Positions 7,716-16,557 of a DNA stretch of 50,859 nucleotides are shown here, piece after piece. Under the pieces are notes generated by a model. It searched no databases. It worked only from the letters and a program-made list of their open reading frames with translations, and had not been told where the DNA came from. The position numbers and the translations under genes were made by a program. The stretch lies in contig CALUVH010000013.1 of the NCBI GenBank assembly GCA_944324175.1, positions 1 to 50,859 on the forward strand, given 5' to 3'. Source of the DNA: Candidatus Gastranaerophilales bacterium (GTDB lineage: Bacteria > Cyanobacteriota > Vampirovibrionia > Gastranaerophilales > Gastranaerophilaceae). Every line of letters begins with the position of its first letter. The first letter of the stretch is position 1.

Positions 7716-9108
7716 GAATTATAAATGTAAATGTAGTGATATTTCCCTTATCACTACTTACAAAAATTTTTCCTTTGTGTGCATCTATGATCTTTTTGGC
7801 AATATATAAACCCAGACCTGTACTTACACTTTTACTTTTTTGTGCAAAACTTTCGCATTTTTCAAAAATAATATTTGGATTCTCTAAATGAAGACCTAAA
7901 CCTTTGTTTGAAATTGAAAAATAGAACCCCTCCGCTTTTTCATATAAATTTATTGTAATTATTGATTTTTTGTCACTGTATTCAATTGCATTTATCAGCA
8001 AATTATGAATTACTCGCTTTATTTCAAGACAATCAAAGTAAGACTCTATATGTTTTAATTTAGAATTGATTTTTATTTCAAGTTGCTTATCTAAAAGAAG
8101 ATATTTTATTTCTTCTACACATTGAATTGTCAGCATTTCTAGTGAAAAAAATGTTTTACGAAGAATTTGTTTACCATTTTCACATTTGTATTTTTGTAAA
8201 ATATTATCTACAAGATTTTTCATATATTTTGCAGCACCTAAAATATCTCCAATTACCTCATTTTGAAAACCATCCAGTGAAGAAGCTTTATTGTTAAGTA
8301 GCAATTCTAACGCACAAATCTCTGCATTCACAGGAGATTTTAAATCATGAGTTACCATCGCTAAAAAAGTTTCCTTTTTATCCATTATTGCATCCTGCAA
8401 CATTTTCGTTTTGAGTGTATTAAATATTTGAGACCGGACGACATTGATATTAAAAGGCTTTTCGATATACGCACAAGATCCTAAATTATATCCAAGAATT
8501 TTATTTTCAGGATCTGAAAGCGCTGAAATAAACATAATTGGCGTATTTACATTTATATTTGTATTTTTTATGATTTTAGCTAAGTCAAATCCCGACATTT
8601 CAGGCATCATAATGTCAAGCAAAAAAAGATCATATTTTTCTAAATTAACAATCTTACTTGCCTCAATAGGTTTGATAAACGTAGACAGTTCTAAACCAAG
8701 TGGAGAAAGCGTTTCAACCAACAAATCAATATTCATTTGATTATCATCAACAATCATTACCTTCAAACCTTTTAAAAAATTGGTTGAAAAATCTTGATTA
8801 GAATATTGATTTTTATTTTTTTCCTTAAAAAAATCCTGCACCAATCTTGCATCTACAGGATATGAAATAACATTTTTAACACCGCAAGAATTTGCAGTCA
8901 AAATGTTTTTTCTGGATATATCCTCAGAAGCTAACCACACTTCAAGATTTGGATTTTCTTTACAAATCTTTTTTATAATATTTGTATCCGAAAAATCAGT
9001 TTTAATAATACAAAGAGACTTTTCCGACAAATCAACATTTTGAAGATTTTTTACGCTTTCTACAAATATTAAACTGTCATTCTCTATTCTACTGGATAAT
9101 TCGTACAT
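7696..9108 (-). CDS. Soluble receiver-histidine kinase hybrid
   Basis: A 470-residue signalling protein with no membrane segment. In order: a degenerate receiver-like region (about 10-105) with no clear phosphorylatable Asp, a canonical receiver (about 112-235) with the phospho-acceptor Asp165 in LLDIMMPEMSG and the Lys of EKPFN, a HisKA dimerisation helix with His254 in MVTHDLKSPVN, and a HATPase domain with NLLINAIEYSD and GLGLYIAKKIID. Receivers N-terminal to a kinase are common in cyanobacteria, and a pseudo-receiver is found in CikA. It is probably an intracellular relay kinase. No cognate response regulator is adjacent. TACAAT sits 6 nt before the ATG and there is no Shine-Dalgarno sequence. 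Confidence 0.85.
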   Translation of the reverse strand: MYELSSRIENDSLIFVESVKNLQNVDLSEKSLCIIKTDFSDTNIIKKICKENPNLEVWLASEDISRKNILTANSCGVKNVISYPVDARLVQDFFKEKNKNQYSNQDFSTNFLKGLKVMIVDDNQMNIDLLVETLSPLGLELSTFIKPIEASKIVNLEKYDLFLLDIMMPEMSGFDLAKIIKNTNINVNTPIMFISALSDPENKILGYNLGSCAYIEKPFNINVVRSQIFNTLKTKMLQDAIMDKKETFLAMVTHDLKSPVNAEICALELLLNNKASSLDGFQNEVIGDILGAAKYMKNLVDNILQKYKCENGKQILRKTFFSLEMLTIQCVEEIKYLLLDKQLEIKINSKLKHIESYFDCLEIKRVIHNLLINAIEYSDKKSIITINLYEKAEGFYFSISNKGLGLHLENPNIIFEKCESFAQKSKSVSTGLGLYIAKKIIDAHKGKIFVSSDKGNITTFTFIIPKDEPK

Positions 9109-9143
9109 ACCATAATTGTAGTAAAGAATAAAATTATTACTAT

Positions 9144-9158
9144 TAGCCTAGTAGGCTA
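9144..9158. promoter_or_regulatory. Operator-like palindrome upstream of the kinase gene
   Basis: TAGCCTA-G-TAGGCTA is a perfect 7+1+7 inverted repeat between tdk and the kinase gene, 36-50 bp upstream of the kinase start. Its spacing fits a dimeric-regulator site just upstream of the -35 region. The one-base centre argues against a simple terminator. Confidence 0.4.
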
Positions 9159-9180
9159 CTTTTATTATCTAATTTAACAT

Positions 9181-9807
9181 TTAATGTTCAAAATTTAAAA
9201 GTTTTAATCCCCGTTTTTGTTTTTCATGCTGAATATCAGGTAATTCATAACATTTAACACAACGAGCTTCATAGGTTTCATCTCCACCTATCATTATTAA
9301 AGGTGAATTCTTATCCGCCGGTTTACCATCAATAAGTCTTTGAGTTCTTGTTGCATGATCACAACCACATTTCATACATACTGCATGCAATTTATCAACT
9401 TTAGTTGCGATACACATAAGTTCTGGCATACTTCCAAAAGGTTCACATTTAAAGTCCAGCTCTAAACCTGTTCCTATTACCCGTTTTCCTTCCTCCATTA
9501 GTTTTGATATAACTTTTACAATATTACTATCGAAAAATTGCAACTCATCTATAGCCACAACTTCATCATCCGGTCTTACGATGCTCATTATTTGAATTGA
9601 ATGCCTTACCTTAATTGCATCAAGCCATAACCCATTTCTTGACTCAATATAGTCACCTTTTGCACGTGTATCAATATCAGGAGATATAACTTTTACCTTT
9701 TTTTTAGCTATAATACAACGTCTAATCCGCCTTAATAATTCTTCTGTTTTTCCACAACTCATAGGACCTGTTATTAATTCAAAAGTGTAGCCCTGCATTT
9801 TATACAT
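9181..9807 (-). CDS. tdk: Thymidine kinase (type II)
   Basis: A 208-residue type II thymidine kinase that phosphorylates thymidine in nucleotide salvage. Visible features are the P-loop GPMSCGKT (residues 14-21), the Walker-B-like AIDELQFF, a zinc ribbon (CMKCGC and CVKC) and the lasso region LIDGKPADKNSPLIMIGGDETYEARC. Length and order match the family. An alternative start at 9798 (MQGYTFELITG) has AGGGG 9 nt upstream. The region before 9807 offers a GGGA at similar spacing, so the start is uncertain by three residues. Confidence 0.95.
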   Translation of the reverse strand: MYKMQGYTFELITGPMSCGKTEELLRRIRRCIIAKKKVKVISPDIDTRAKGDYIESRNGLWLDAIKVRHSIQIMSIVRPDDEVVAIDELQFFDSNIVKVISKLMEEGKRVIGTGLELDFKCEPFGSMPELMCIATKVDKLHAVCMKCGCDHATRTQRLIDGKPADKNSPLIMIGGDETYEARCVKCYELPDIQHEKQKRGLKLLNFEH

Positions 9808-9886
9808 CCCCTATTTTCCCAAGTTTCAATCTCCAAAGATTATTATAAACCCACAAAAAAAATTTGAAAAGTAAAATTTTATTAAC

Positions 9887-10681
9887 CTACAAAATTTTAT
9901 CTTTTAATTTTTTGAGTCCATGACCATAAAAATAACGTAATTGTTCAGGGAAATTATCTTCAATATCTATCAAAAACATATTATTTACGATATATGACTT
10001 TATTAAAAATACAATTTCAGGATTTTTTGTCCAAATCATCGGAATATCTTCATTTTTATGCCCAGACGAAATCTTGCCAAAAAGTCCCTCTTTATCATCT
10101 ATAGTTAAGAAAAGAAATCTTTTACCTCTGTTATATTCAAGAATAGCGGTATTTGTATGGTTAAAGACCAAACCAAAAGGGGTCGAAAAATTATCATAAC
10201 CCACAATTTTTATTTCTAATCCCTTATTATATGCTTCCATTAAATATGATTCTATTGGCTTATAATCTTGTGACCATATTTCTAAATATATCTTTTCTTT
10301 TGCATTTTTGATGAGTTCGATAATTTTTTCATTTATTCTGTAATGACCTGAGACTGTAAGTATTGGTTCTAGGTAATCTTCTTTTACATTTGGCAATTTT
10401 TTATCTAAAAAATCAATAGTAGAATCAATTTTTCTTTTAAAACGTTTGGTAAGTTCTTTAGGTTTTATTGGTGTATAAGTAATGGGTTTATTTTTTGAAG
10501 AAATAACTATTTGCGCATTTTCTAAAGCTTTTAAGGTATCATATGCTCGCGCTTGAGGAATATCAGCCAACTTACTTATTTCATAACCTGTTGCTGGATA
10601 TTTTTTTAAAAGTGCAATGTACACTTTCGCTTCATAACTGTTTAATCCAATTTCTTTAAGTTTTTCTATTATATCATCCAT
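9887..10681 (-). CDS. TrmB-family transcriptional regulator
   Basis: A 264-residue regulator. The N-terminal winged helix (MDDIIEKLKEIGLNSYEAKV ... GYEISKLADIPQARAYDTLK) is diagnostic of TrmB. It is followed by a short coiled coil and the C-terminal sugar-binding-like domain (AKEKIYLEIWSQDYKPIESY...), which has a PLD-like fold in known members. In archaea and some bacteria TrmB proteins sense sugars; the ligand here is unknown. The start at 10681 is supported by a promoter whose -10 lies 7 nt upstream. A TTG at 10720 is in frame but lies inside that promoter. It is divergent from dnaG. An AT-only 9-bp stem (9871-9898) overlaps its stop codon. Confidence 0.85.
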   Translation of the reverse strand: MDDIIEKLKEIGLNSYEAKVYIALLKKYPATGYEISKLADIPQARAYDTLKALENAQIVISSKNKPITYTPIKPKELTKRFKRKIDSTIDFLDKKLPNVKEDYLEPILTVSGHYRINEKIIELIKNAKEKIYLEIWSQDYKPIESYLMEAYNKGLEIKIVGYDNFSTPFGLVFNHTNTAILEYNRGKRFLFLTIDDKEGLFGKISSGHKNEDIPMIWTKNPEIVFLIKSYIVNNMFLIDIEDNFPEQLRYFYGHGLKKLKDKIL

Positions 10682-10688
10682 GACAAGA

Positions 10689-10717
10689 ATTATATCAGTA
10701 TTTCTAAATCCTTGCAA
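10689..10717 (-). promoter_or_regulatory. Promoter of the TrmB-family gene
   Basis: On the minus strand, TTGCAA (10712-10717), a 17-nt spacer and TATAAT (10689-10694) preceded by TGA. The start codon follows 7 nt later, implying a leaderless mRNA. Confidence 0.7.
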
Positions 10718-10736
10718 CAAATAAATAAAATCTTAA

Positions 10737-10765
10737 TTGTAAGCCTTTTTATTTCATGTTAAAAT
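10737..10765 (+). promoter_or_regulatory. Promoter of dnaG-rpoD
   Basis: TTGTAA (10737-10742), a 17-nt spacer and TAAAAT (10760-10765) preceded by TGT. The dnaG ATG is 6 nt downstream with no ribosome binding site. It is back-to-back with the TrmB promoter. Confidence 0.7.
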
Positions 10766-10771
10766 ATTATT

Positions 10772-12664
10772 ATGGCAAAGACAATAGAAGAACTTGTTCA
10801 ACAAATAAAAGAAAAACTTAATATAATTGATGTTGTATCAGAAAAAGTTATTCTGAAAAAAAATGGCAACAGTTATTGGGGATTATGTCCGTTTCATAAA
10901 GAAAAAACACCTTCTTTTTGTGTAAACCCACGATTAGGCATATATAAATGTTTTGGTTGCGGTGAAGGTGGAGATGCATTAGCTTTTATTATGAAAACCG
11001 AAAATCGGGATTTTATGGATGTTGCATCAGAATTAGCTGACAGATTTGGTCTTGAAATGCCAATTTCCCATAAAAATAAGGCATCCAAAGAATTAAAAGA
11101 TCAAATGATTGATGCCTGTCAAAAAGCAGCAGAATATTACAACACCTACCTTCTACAAGATAAAAGCACAGACACTTTAAAGGTTATGGAATATTTAAGC
11201 AATAGGGGTATCACCAAAGATATTATCAAAACATACTGTATTGGACTTGCTTCAAAAGCTCCTAAAAATCTTTATGACTTGCTGCGTGCAAAATTTTCAG
11301 ATGAAATTTTAAAAAAAGCAGGATTGATAATACCGTCAAAAGTCGCTCAAGGATACATTGATCGTTTTAGACATAGAATTATTATTCCAATAATTAATGA
11401 ATTTGGAGAATATGTTGCATTTGGCGCACGCGCAATTGACCCTGATCAATCTCCTAAATATCTGAATTCGTCTGATTCTTTAATATACAACAAAAGTAAA
11501 CTATTATTTGGACTGTATAATGCTAAAGACACTATTAAACAAGAAGATAGTGTAATTTTAATGGAAGGTTATTTCGATGTAATATCAGCACAAGCACATG
11601 GCATTAAAAATGCTGTAGCAACTTGTGGTACTTCACTTACACCAGATCATATTAAGTTATTGTCAAGATATTGTAAATCAAGAAAAATATACTTATCTTT
11701 TGATACAGACTCTGCCGGTCAAAAAGCAACGAATCGTAATGCAGAACTAATAAAAGAAGCGTTTCAAGGTCTAGGTAATATAAAACAATTTGATGAAAGT
11801 TATATTTCAACATCAGAAGATAGATATTCTTGTGAAATAAGGGTAATCGCGCCCCCTGAAGGCAAAGATCCCGACGAATTTATACGTTCGGTTGGTGCCG
11901 AAAGTTACAAAAAATACATGGAGCATGCTCCTCTTTTAATTGACTTTCAAATAAACAGCCTACTTAGACATAAAAATGAAATTAAAACTCCAACCGATAA
12001 AACACGTTTTGTAAAAGAATTAATTCCTGTTCTCCAAGAAATTAATAACGAAATTATCCAATCAGAATATATAAAAATGGTCGCAGAATCATTAAATATT
12101 AATGAAAACGCTTTATACAATGAAGTTAAAAAAGCGCGTAAAATGAATAACACTATATCTGAAAATCAAGTAAATAAAATTGTAAAGAAAAATGTATCTG
12201 TTTCAGAAAAAGCGCAAAAAAATTTGTTGAGTGTTTTTTTAGTTACCGATAGTCACTTTTCTTTTCAACAAATCAATGAAATGATTGGTGATACCCCATT
12301 TACGGATGAAATGTTAATAATTGTAAAATCTACAATTGACAAATCAATCAACTCCGTAAATAATGTTAGAGAATTGATAGAAAAACTATATACTGTTTTT
12401 CTTGAAAATCAAGAAATACAAAGCCTTATAACAGATTTGATAAGCATTTCAGAAGCATTTAATCATCTGGATGACAGAGATTTTAAAAACGTCATTCAAG
12501 AAAATATAAATAAAATAATACAGTGTCAGAAGGATGAAGAAAAAGAAGAAATGCGTCATTTATATAAAAAGGCGAATGATAACGAAACAGAAGCCCTAAA
12601 AATTCAAATGCAACTAAGAGATAAAATAAATAAAAGATTGAAATTGGAGAAAATGAATGACTAA
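10772..12664 (+). CDS. dnaG: DNA primase DnaG
   Basis: A 630-residue bacterial primase that lays RNA primers at the replication fork. The N-terminal zinc-binding domain has Cys39, His42, Cys60 and Cys63. The central TOPRIM domain has Glu265 in MEGYFDV and Asp311/Asp313 in FDTDSAG. The C-terminal helical region would bind the DnaB helicase and is less conserved. It overlaps rpoD by 8 bp, the classical macromolecular synthesis arrangement, here without rpsU. Translation of rpoD is probably coupled to dnaG. Confidence 0.97.
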   Translation: MAKTIEELVQQIKEKLNIIDVVSEKVILKKNGNSYWGLCPFHKEKTPSFCVNPRLGIYKCFGCGEGGDALAFIMKTENRDFMDVASELADRFGLEMPISHKNKASKELKDQMIDACQKAAEYYNTYLLQDKSTDTLKVMEYLSNRGITKDIIKTYCIGLASKAPKNLYDLLRAKFSDEILKKAGLIIPSKVAQGYIDRFRHRIIIPIINEFGEYVAFGARAIDPDQSPKYLNSSDSLIYNKSKLLFGLYNAKDTIKQEDSVILMEGYFDVISAQAHGIKNAVATCGTSLTPDHIKLLSRYCKSRKIYLSFDTDSAGQKATNRNAELIKEAFQGLGNIKQFDESYISTSEDRYSCEIRVIAPPEGKDPDEFIRSVGAESYKKYMEHAPLLIDFQINSLLRHKNEIKTPTDKTRFVKELIPVLQEINNEIIQSEYIKMVAESLNINENALYNEVKKARKMNNTISENQVNKIVKKNVSVSEKAQKNLLSVFLVTDSHFSFQQINEMIGDTPFTDEMLIIVKSTIDKSINSVNNVRELIEKLYTVFLENQEIQSLITDLISISEAFNHLDDRDFKNVIQENINKIIQCQKDEEKEEMRHLYKKANDNETEALKIQMQLRDKINKRLKLEKMND

Positions 12665-13757
12665 AAAAAGACAACCAGGATCTTCTATCGTAAGTATTAT
12701 GGAAGAAGAAAACCTTGACCTCCACGATCTTGATGAAGAAGCAGGAATTGCTTCAGGACGTGATGGTGTCAATTACATGAATGTAGATATTAGTACTGAT
12801 AATATTGAAGATATCGTTACAGCAAAAATGGAAACCAAAGTTAATCTTGAAGATATTTACATGATTCATTCTCAAGATAATCAAGAGCAATCTGACTTTG
12901 ATATTCCCAAAGGTGTGGCTGTCGATGATCCTGTAAGACTTTATTTAAGAGAAATTGGCAGAATAAAATTACTTTCTGCTAATGAAGAAATTGAATTAGC
13001 AAGAAAAATCCTGGAAGGTGGTACACCTGGTGCGATTGCAAAAAGAAAGTTAGTACAGGCAAATTTACGTTTGGTTGTAAGTATTGCTAAAAAATATGTT
13101 GGACGTGGCATGTTATTTTTAGATCTTATCCAAGAAGGAAACTTAGGTTTGATTCGTGCTGCTGAAAAATTCGACCATGAAAGAGGATTTAAGTTCTCAA
13201 CATATGCAACATGGTGGATTAGACAAGCCATCACAAGGGCTATAGCAGACCAAGCAAGAACAATTCGTATACCAGTTCATATGGTAGAAACTATCAACAA
13301 ACTTAAAAAAGTAACTCGACGCCTTGCTCAAGAGCTTTCAAGAAAACCAACTGAGGATGAGTTAGCTATAGAAATGAATGTTTCTATTCCGAAGCTTCGT
13401 GAAATAATAAAGATAGCACAAGAACCGTTATCTTTGGAAACACCTATAGGAAAAGAAGAAGATTCCAGATTAGGTGACTTTATTGAAGATAAAGAAGCAG
13501 ATGCCCCAATTAAGACAGTTGCATCTGAATTACTTAGGGAAGATTTAGCAGAAGTATTATGCACACTTTCTCCTCGCGAACGTGATGTTTTGAGATTACG
13601 TTTTGGTATGGATGACGGTCGTCAAAGAACATTAGAAGAAGTAGGTCAATTATTTGGGGTTACTCGTGAACGTATTAGACAAATCGAAGCAAAAGCCTTG
13701 AGAAAATTACGTCATCCGAACCGCAGTAAAAGACTCAGAGAATACGTTGAGACATAA
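12657..13757 (+). CDS. rpoD: Primary RNA polymerase sigma factor RpoD (sigma-70)
   Basis: A 366-residue group 1-type sigma factor. Region 1.2 is [19 protein letters not shown], region 2 is [17 protein letters not shown] through [19 protein letters not shown] (promoter melting and -10 recognition), region 3 follows, and region 4.2 is [20 protein letters not shown] (-35 recognition). The roughly 85-residue acidic N-terminus is short and unlike region 1.1 of E. coli but similar in scale to cyanobacterial sigma factors. It starts inside the dnaG 3' end and is followed by a strong terminator. Its -10 specificity fits the TATAAT promoters seen in this window. Confidence 0.97.
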   Translation: MTKKRQPGSSIVSIMEEENLDLHDLDEEAGIASGRDGVNYMNVDISTDNIEDIVTAKMETKVNLEDIYMIHSQDNQEQSDFDIPKGVAVDDPVRLYLREIGRIKLLSANEEIELARKILEGGTPGAIAKRKLVQANLRLVVSIAKKYVGRGMLFLDLIQEGNLGLIRAAEKFDHERGFKFSTYATWWIRQAITRAIADQARTIRIPVHMVETINKLKKVTRRLAQELSRKPTEDELAIEMNVSIPKLREIIKIAQEPLSLETPIGKEEDSRLGDFIEDKEADAPIKTVASELLREDLAEVLCTLSPRERDVLRLRFGMDDGRQRTLEEVGQLFGVTRERIRQIEAKALRKLRHPNRSKRLREYVET

Positions 13758-13764
13758 ATATTAA

Positions 13765-13800
13765 CAAAAGTCCGAATAATTTTCGGACTTTTGTTTTTGT
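13765..13800 (+). terminator. Rho-independent terminator after rpoD
   Basis: An 11-bp perfect stem, CAAAAGTCCGA/TCGGACTTTTG, with a 7-nt loop is followed by TTTTTGT. Confidence 0.92.
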
Positions 13801-13818
13801 ATAAGGTAGAATAGTTTT

Positions 13819-14595
13819 ATGACAATTAAATTTCTATTAATCATTTTGTTATTAATAATTTTATGGTCATGGTTATTGGAACCAAATCTTCTTACAATAA
13901 AAAAAATTAAGTTAAAAAATTCTCAATTAAAAGGCAAAAAGATTGTCTTTATTTCAGATCTTCACATAAAACCGCATGAAAGACATCGTATTTGTAAAAT
14001 TGTAAAAAAAATAAATAATTTAAATCCTGATATAGTTTTATTCGGAGGGGATTATGTAAATGGTCATAAAAAAGGTTATTCCATGTCAATAGAAGATATT
14101 GCTTTTGAATTATCAAAAATAAAATCTCCTAAAATTGGTATAATAGGTAATCATGATGGCTGGCAAGGCAAAAATGAGATTAAATCAGCACTTGAAAAAC
14201 ATTTTATTAAAATTCTCATAAATGACAATGTAAAAGTTGATAATCTCTGTATAATCGGATTAGATGATATTCAAACCGGTGATCCAGACATTAAAAAAGC
14301 ATTCCAAAAGTCACAATCTCCACGAATTTTACTTACACATTCTCCGGATGTTTTCCCTCTTGTGACAGAAGAAATAACTCTTGCCTTGGCCGGACACACC
14401 CATGGTGGACAAATCGTTTTTCCTTTCAACATTCCGATTATTGTGCCTTCGAAATACGGAAAAAAATATGCTAAAGGACTTATTTGTGAAAATAATAAAA
14501 AGATTTTTATAACCAAAGGTCTTGGTACAAGCATTTTACCATTGAGATTTTGCTGTATTCCTGAAATTGTACTAATTGATTTTTGTGATAATTAA
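13819..14595 (+). CDS. Membrane-anchored metallophosphoesterase
   Basis: A 258-residue calcineurin-like phosphoesterase with an N-terminal membrane helix (about residues 3-18). All metal motifs are present: ISDLHIKPH, FGGDYV, GNHDGW, TH (in LLTHSPD) and AGHTHGGQ. The arrangement is that of the YkuE/YaeI/LpxG group, some of which hydrolyse UDP-2,3-diacylglucosamine in lipid A synthesis. Which substrate applies here cannot be told from the sequence. TAGAAT lies 6 nt before the ATG with no Shine-Dalgarno sequence, though no good -35 is visible because the rpoD terminator occupies that position. Confidence 0.88.
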   Translation: MTIKFLLIILLLIILWSWLLEPNLLTIKKIKLKNSQLKGKKIVFISDLHIKPHERHRICKIVKKINNLNPDIVLFGGDYVNGHKKGYSMSIEDIAFELSKIKSPKIGIIGNHDGWQGKNEIKSALEKHFIKILINDNVKVDNLCIIGLDDIQTGDPDIKKAFQKSQSPRILLTHSPDVFPLVTEEITLALAGHTHGGQIVFPFNIPIIVPSKYGKKYAKGLICENNKKIFITKGLGTSILPLRFCCIPEIVLIDFCDN

Positions 14596-14743
14596 CAAAT
14601 TTTATATATTGTGATATAATTTAATAAGAAAACTTTTTATATTTTCACAAAATTTTGGAAACTTTTTTAACAAAAAGACATCTTATAATCTATGAATGTT
14701 TAAAAACTTGTGAGAATTAAGAGTTTTTGGAGGAAAAAAGAAG

Positions 14744-15994
14744 ATGAGAAATTTTATGAAAAAAAGTTTTATATCACTGGGAGCATTTATTCTTTTATTT
14801 GGGTGTGTTGTAAAAAATAATGTGTTTGCATATACTCCGGTTGAATTATATGATCAAGTTTGGAGATTAATTAATGCAAAATATGTTGATCAAACAAATA
14901 ATGCTCAAGATTGGAACAAGTGGAGACATAAGTATGATAAGCAGATTTTAACAAATGAAGATGCTTATGTTGCGATAAATACAATGGTTGCAAGTTTAAA
15001 TGATCCATATACGAGATTTTTGGATCCTAAAGAATTTGCTGATGAAACAAGTTCAATAAAAGGATCTTTAAAAGGTATAGGAATTCAAATAGGTGTAAAA
15101 GACGGTAAATTGATGGTAATTGCGCCTATTGAAGATACTCCTGCTGAAAAAGCCGGTCTAAAAGCTGATGATGAGATTTTAGAAATTAATGGTGAAAGTA
15201 CAAAAGGAATTACTGTTGATAAAGCTGCCGATAAAATTCGAGGCGAAAAAGGTACCACAGTTACTCTACTTGTAAAACGTAAAGATGTGGAACCTAAAAT
15301 TTATAAAATTGTTCGTGATGAAATTGAATTAAAATCTATTTCTCAAAAATTACCTGTCGAAATGAAAATTCCTGATGACATTTGTTATATCAGACTAACT
15401 TCATTTATTAGCAGAAATGCAACAAAAGAATTTGGTGATATTTTAAACAACACTAGTAATAAAAAAGGTTATATTATTGACTTACGTTCTAATCCTGGAG
15501 GACTTTTAAGCAACGCTATATACATATCTGATATGTTTTTAGAGGGTGGCGATATAGTAAGTACAGTAGATCGTGACGGATATAAAGAAACTCAAAGAGC
15601 CAGTAGGACAGTATATACTAAAAAACCTGTTGTAATTCTTATAAATAAAGGATCTGCTTCTGCCAGTGAAATTTTTTCAGGAGCAATGAAGGACAACGGT
15701 AGAGCTGTAATTGTAGGTGAACAATCTTTTGGAAAAGGTCTGGTACAAGAAATTAATAACTTGCCTTATCAATCAGGTTTACACATCACAATACAAAAAT
15801 ATCTGACTCCAAATGGAACAGACATAAATAAAAAAGGTATTACTCCTGACATTGTCGTCGAATTAACAGAAGAAGATGTAAAAAATAAAAACGACGTACA
15901 GTTAAAAAAAGCAATAGAAGTTTTGAATAAAATGACTTATACAAATACTTTTGCAAAACAAGATTACGGATACATTCAAAGAGCTCCCCAATAA
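14744..15994 (+). CDS. ctpA: C-terminal processing peptidase (S41 family)
   Basis: A 416-residue periplasmic or membrane-anchored serine protease. The N-terminal export signal contains LLFGC, which could be a lipobox, so lipid anchoring is possible. A PDZ domain (about residues 110-185: GIGIQIGVKDGKLMVIAPIE, DEILEINGES) precedes the protease core, with the Ser in GSASASEIFSGAMKDNGR and the Lys in GEQSFGKGLVQ. Such enzymes trim C-termini of exported proteins; in photosynthetic relatives CtpA matures D1, a substrate absent in non-photosynthetic lineages. GGAGG lies 9-10 nt before the ATG. A terminator begins inside the last codons. Confidence 0.93.
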   Translation: MRNFMKKSFISLGAFILLFGCVVKNNVFAYTPVELYDQVWRLINAKYVDQTNNAQDWNKWRHKYDKQILTNEDAYVAINTMVASLNDPYTRFLDPKEFADETSSIKGSLKGIGIQIGVKDGKLMVIAPIEDTPAEKAGLKADDEILEINGESTKGITVDKAADKIRGEKGTTVTLLVKRKDVEPKIYKIVRDEIELKSISQKLPVEMKIPDDICYIRLTSFISRNATKEFGDILNNTSNKKGYIIDLRSNPGGLLSNAIYISDMFLEGGDIVSTVDRDGYKETQRASRTVYTKKPVVILINKGSASASEIFSGAMKDNGRAVIVGEQSFGKGLVQEINNLPYQSGLHITIQKYLTPNGTDINKKGITPDIVVELTEEDVKNKNDVQLKKAIEVLNKMTYTNTFAKQDYGYIQRAPQ

Positions 15995-16005
15995 GGAGCT
16001 TTTTT
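15982..16005 (+). terminator. Terminator overlapping the ctpA stop codon
   Basis: The stem AGCTCC/GGAGCT is followed by TTTTT. The TAA stop of ctpA (15992-15994) lies in the loop, and the aroK -35 starts at 16003, so the terminator and next promoter are fused. Confidence 0.75.
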
Positions 16006-16031
16006 ACAAAGCTAATTTTTTATAGTAAAAT
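16003..16031 (+). promoter_or_regulatory. Promoter of aroKB
   Basis: TTTACA (16003-16008), a 17-nt spacer and TAAAAT (16026-16031). The ATG at 16039 is 7 nt after the -10, which favours this start over the ATG at 16030 that lies inside the -10. Confidence 0.6.
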
Positions 16032-16038
16032 GATTAAC

Positions 16039-16557
16039 ATGGAAAAGAAAAATATAACTTTCATAGGAATGATGGGGTGCGGCAAAACAACTATAGGAAA
16101 AGAATTGAGTAAAGTTTTACCTGATTTTTCTTTCATTGATGTTGATGAAGAAATTGAAAAATCCACCGGTAAAAAAATTTCAGAAATTTTTTTAAAGTAT
16201 GGAGAACCTCATTTTAGGCTTTTAGAGACAGAAAAAATAAAAAAAATTTGCGAAGGGAAAAAACAAATAATTTCCTTAGGCGGAGGAGCTTTTGAAAATC
16301 CTGAAACAAGAAAACTGCTAGAGGATACCAGTTTAACAATTTACTTAAAAGCTTCTCCGCAAGAAATTTACAATCGTATTAAACAAGAAATTCACAGACC
16401 TCTTTTAAGAAAAAATTTTTCTGTAGAAAAAATAGATGAAATTCTTAAAAAAAGAAAAATCAACTATGAAAAGGCATCTAAAGTAATTGACACTACAGGA
16501 AAATCCCCTGAAAATATTGTAAAAGAACTTTTGGAGGTTATAAATGATAAATCTTAA
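16039..16557 (+). CDS. aroK: Shikimate kinase
   Basis: A 172-residue kinase that phosphorylates shikimate at the 3-OH in chorismate synthesis. The P-loop GMMGCGKTT, the shikimate-binding DVDEEIE and FRLLETE, the GGGAF loop and the LID HRPLL with its essential Arg are all visible. The start at 16039 fits the promoter spacing; three more residues are possible from 16030. It overlaps aroB by 14 bp, so the two pathway enzymes are co-expressed. Confidence 0.95.
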   Translation: MEKKNITFIGMMGCGKTTIGKELSKVLPDFSFIDVDEEIEKSTGKKISEIFLKYGEPHFRLLETEKIKKICEGKKQIISLGGGAFENPETRKLLEDTSLTIYLKASPQEIYNRIKQEIHRPLLRKNFSVEKIDEILKKRKINYEKASKVIDTTGKSPENIVKELLEVINDKS

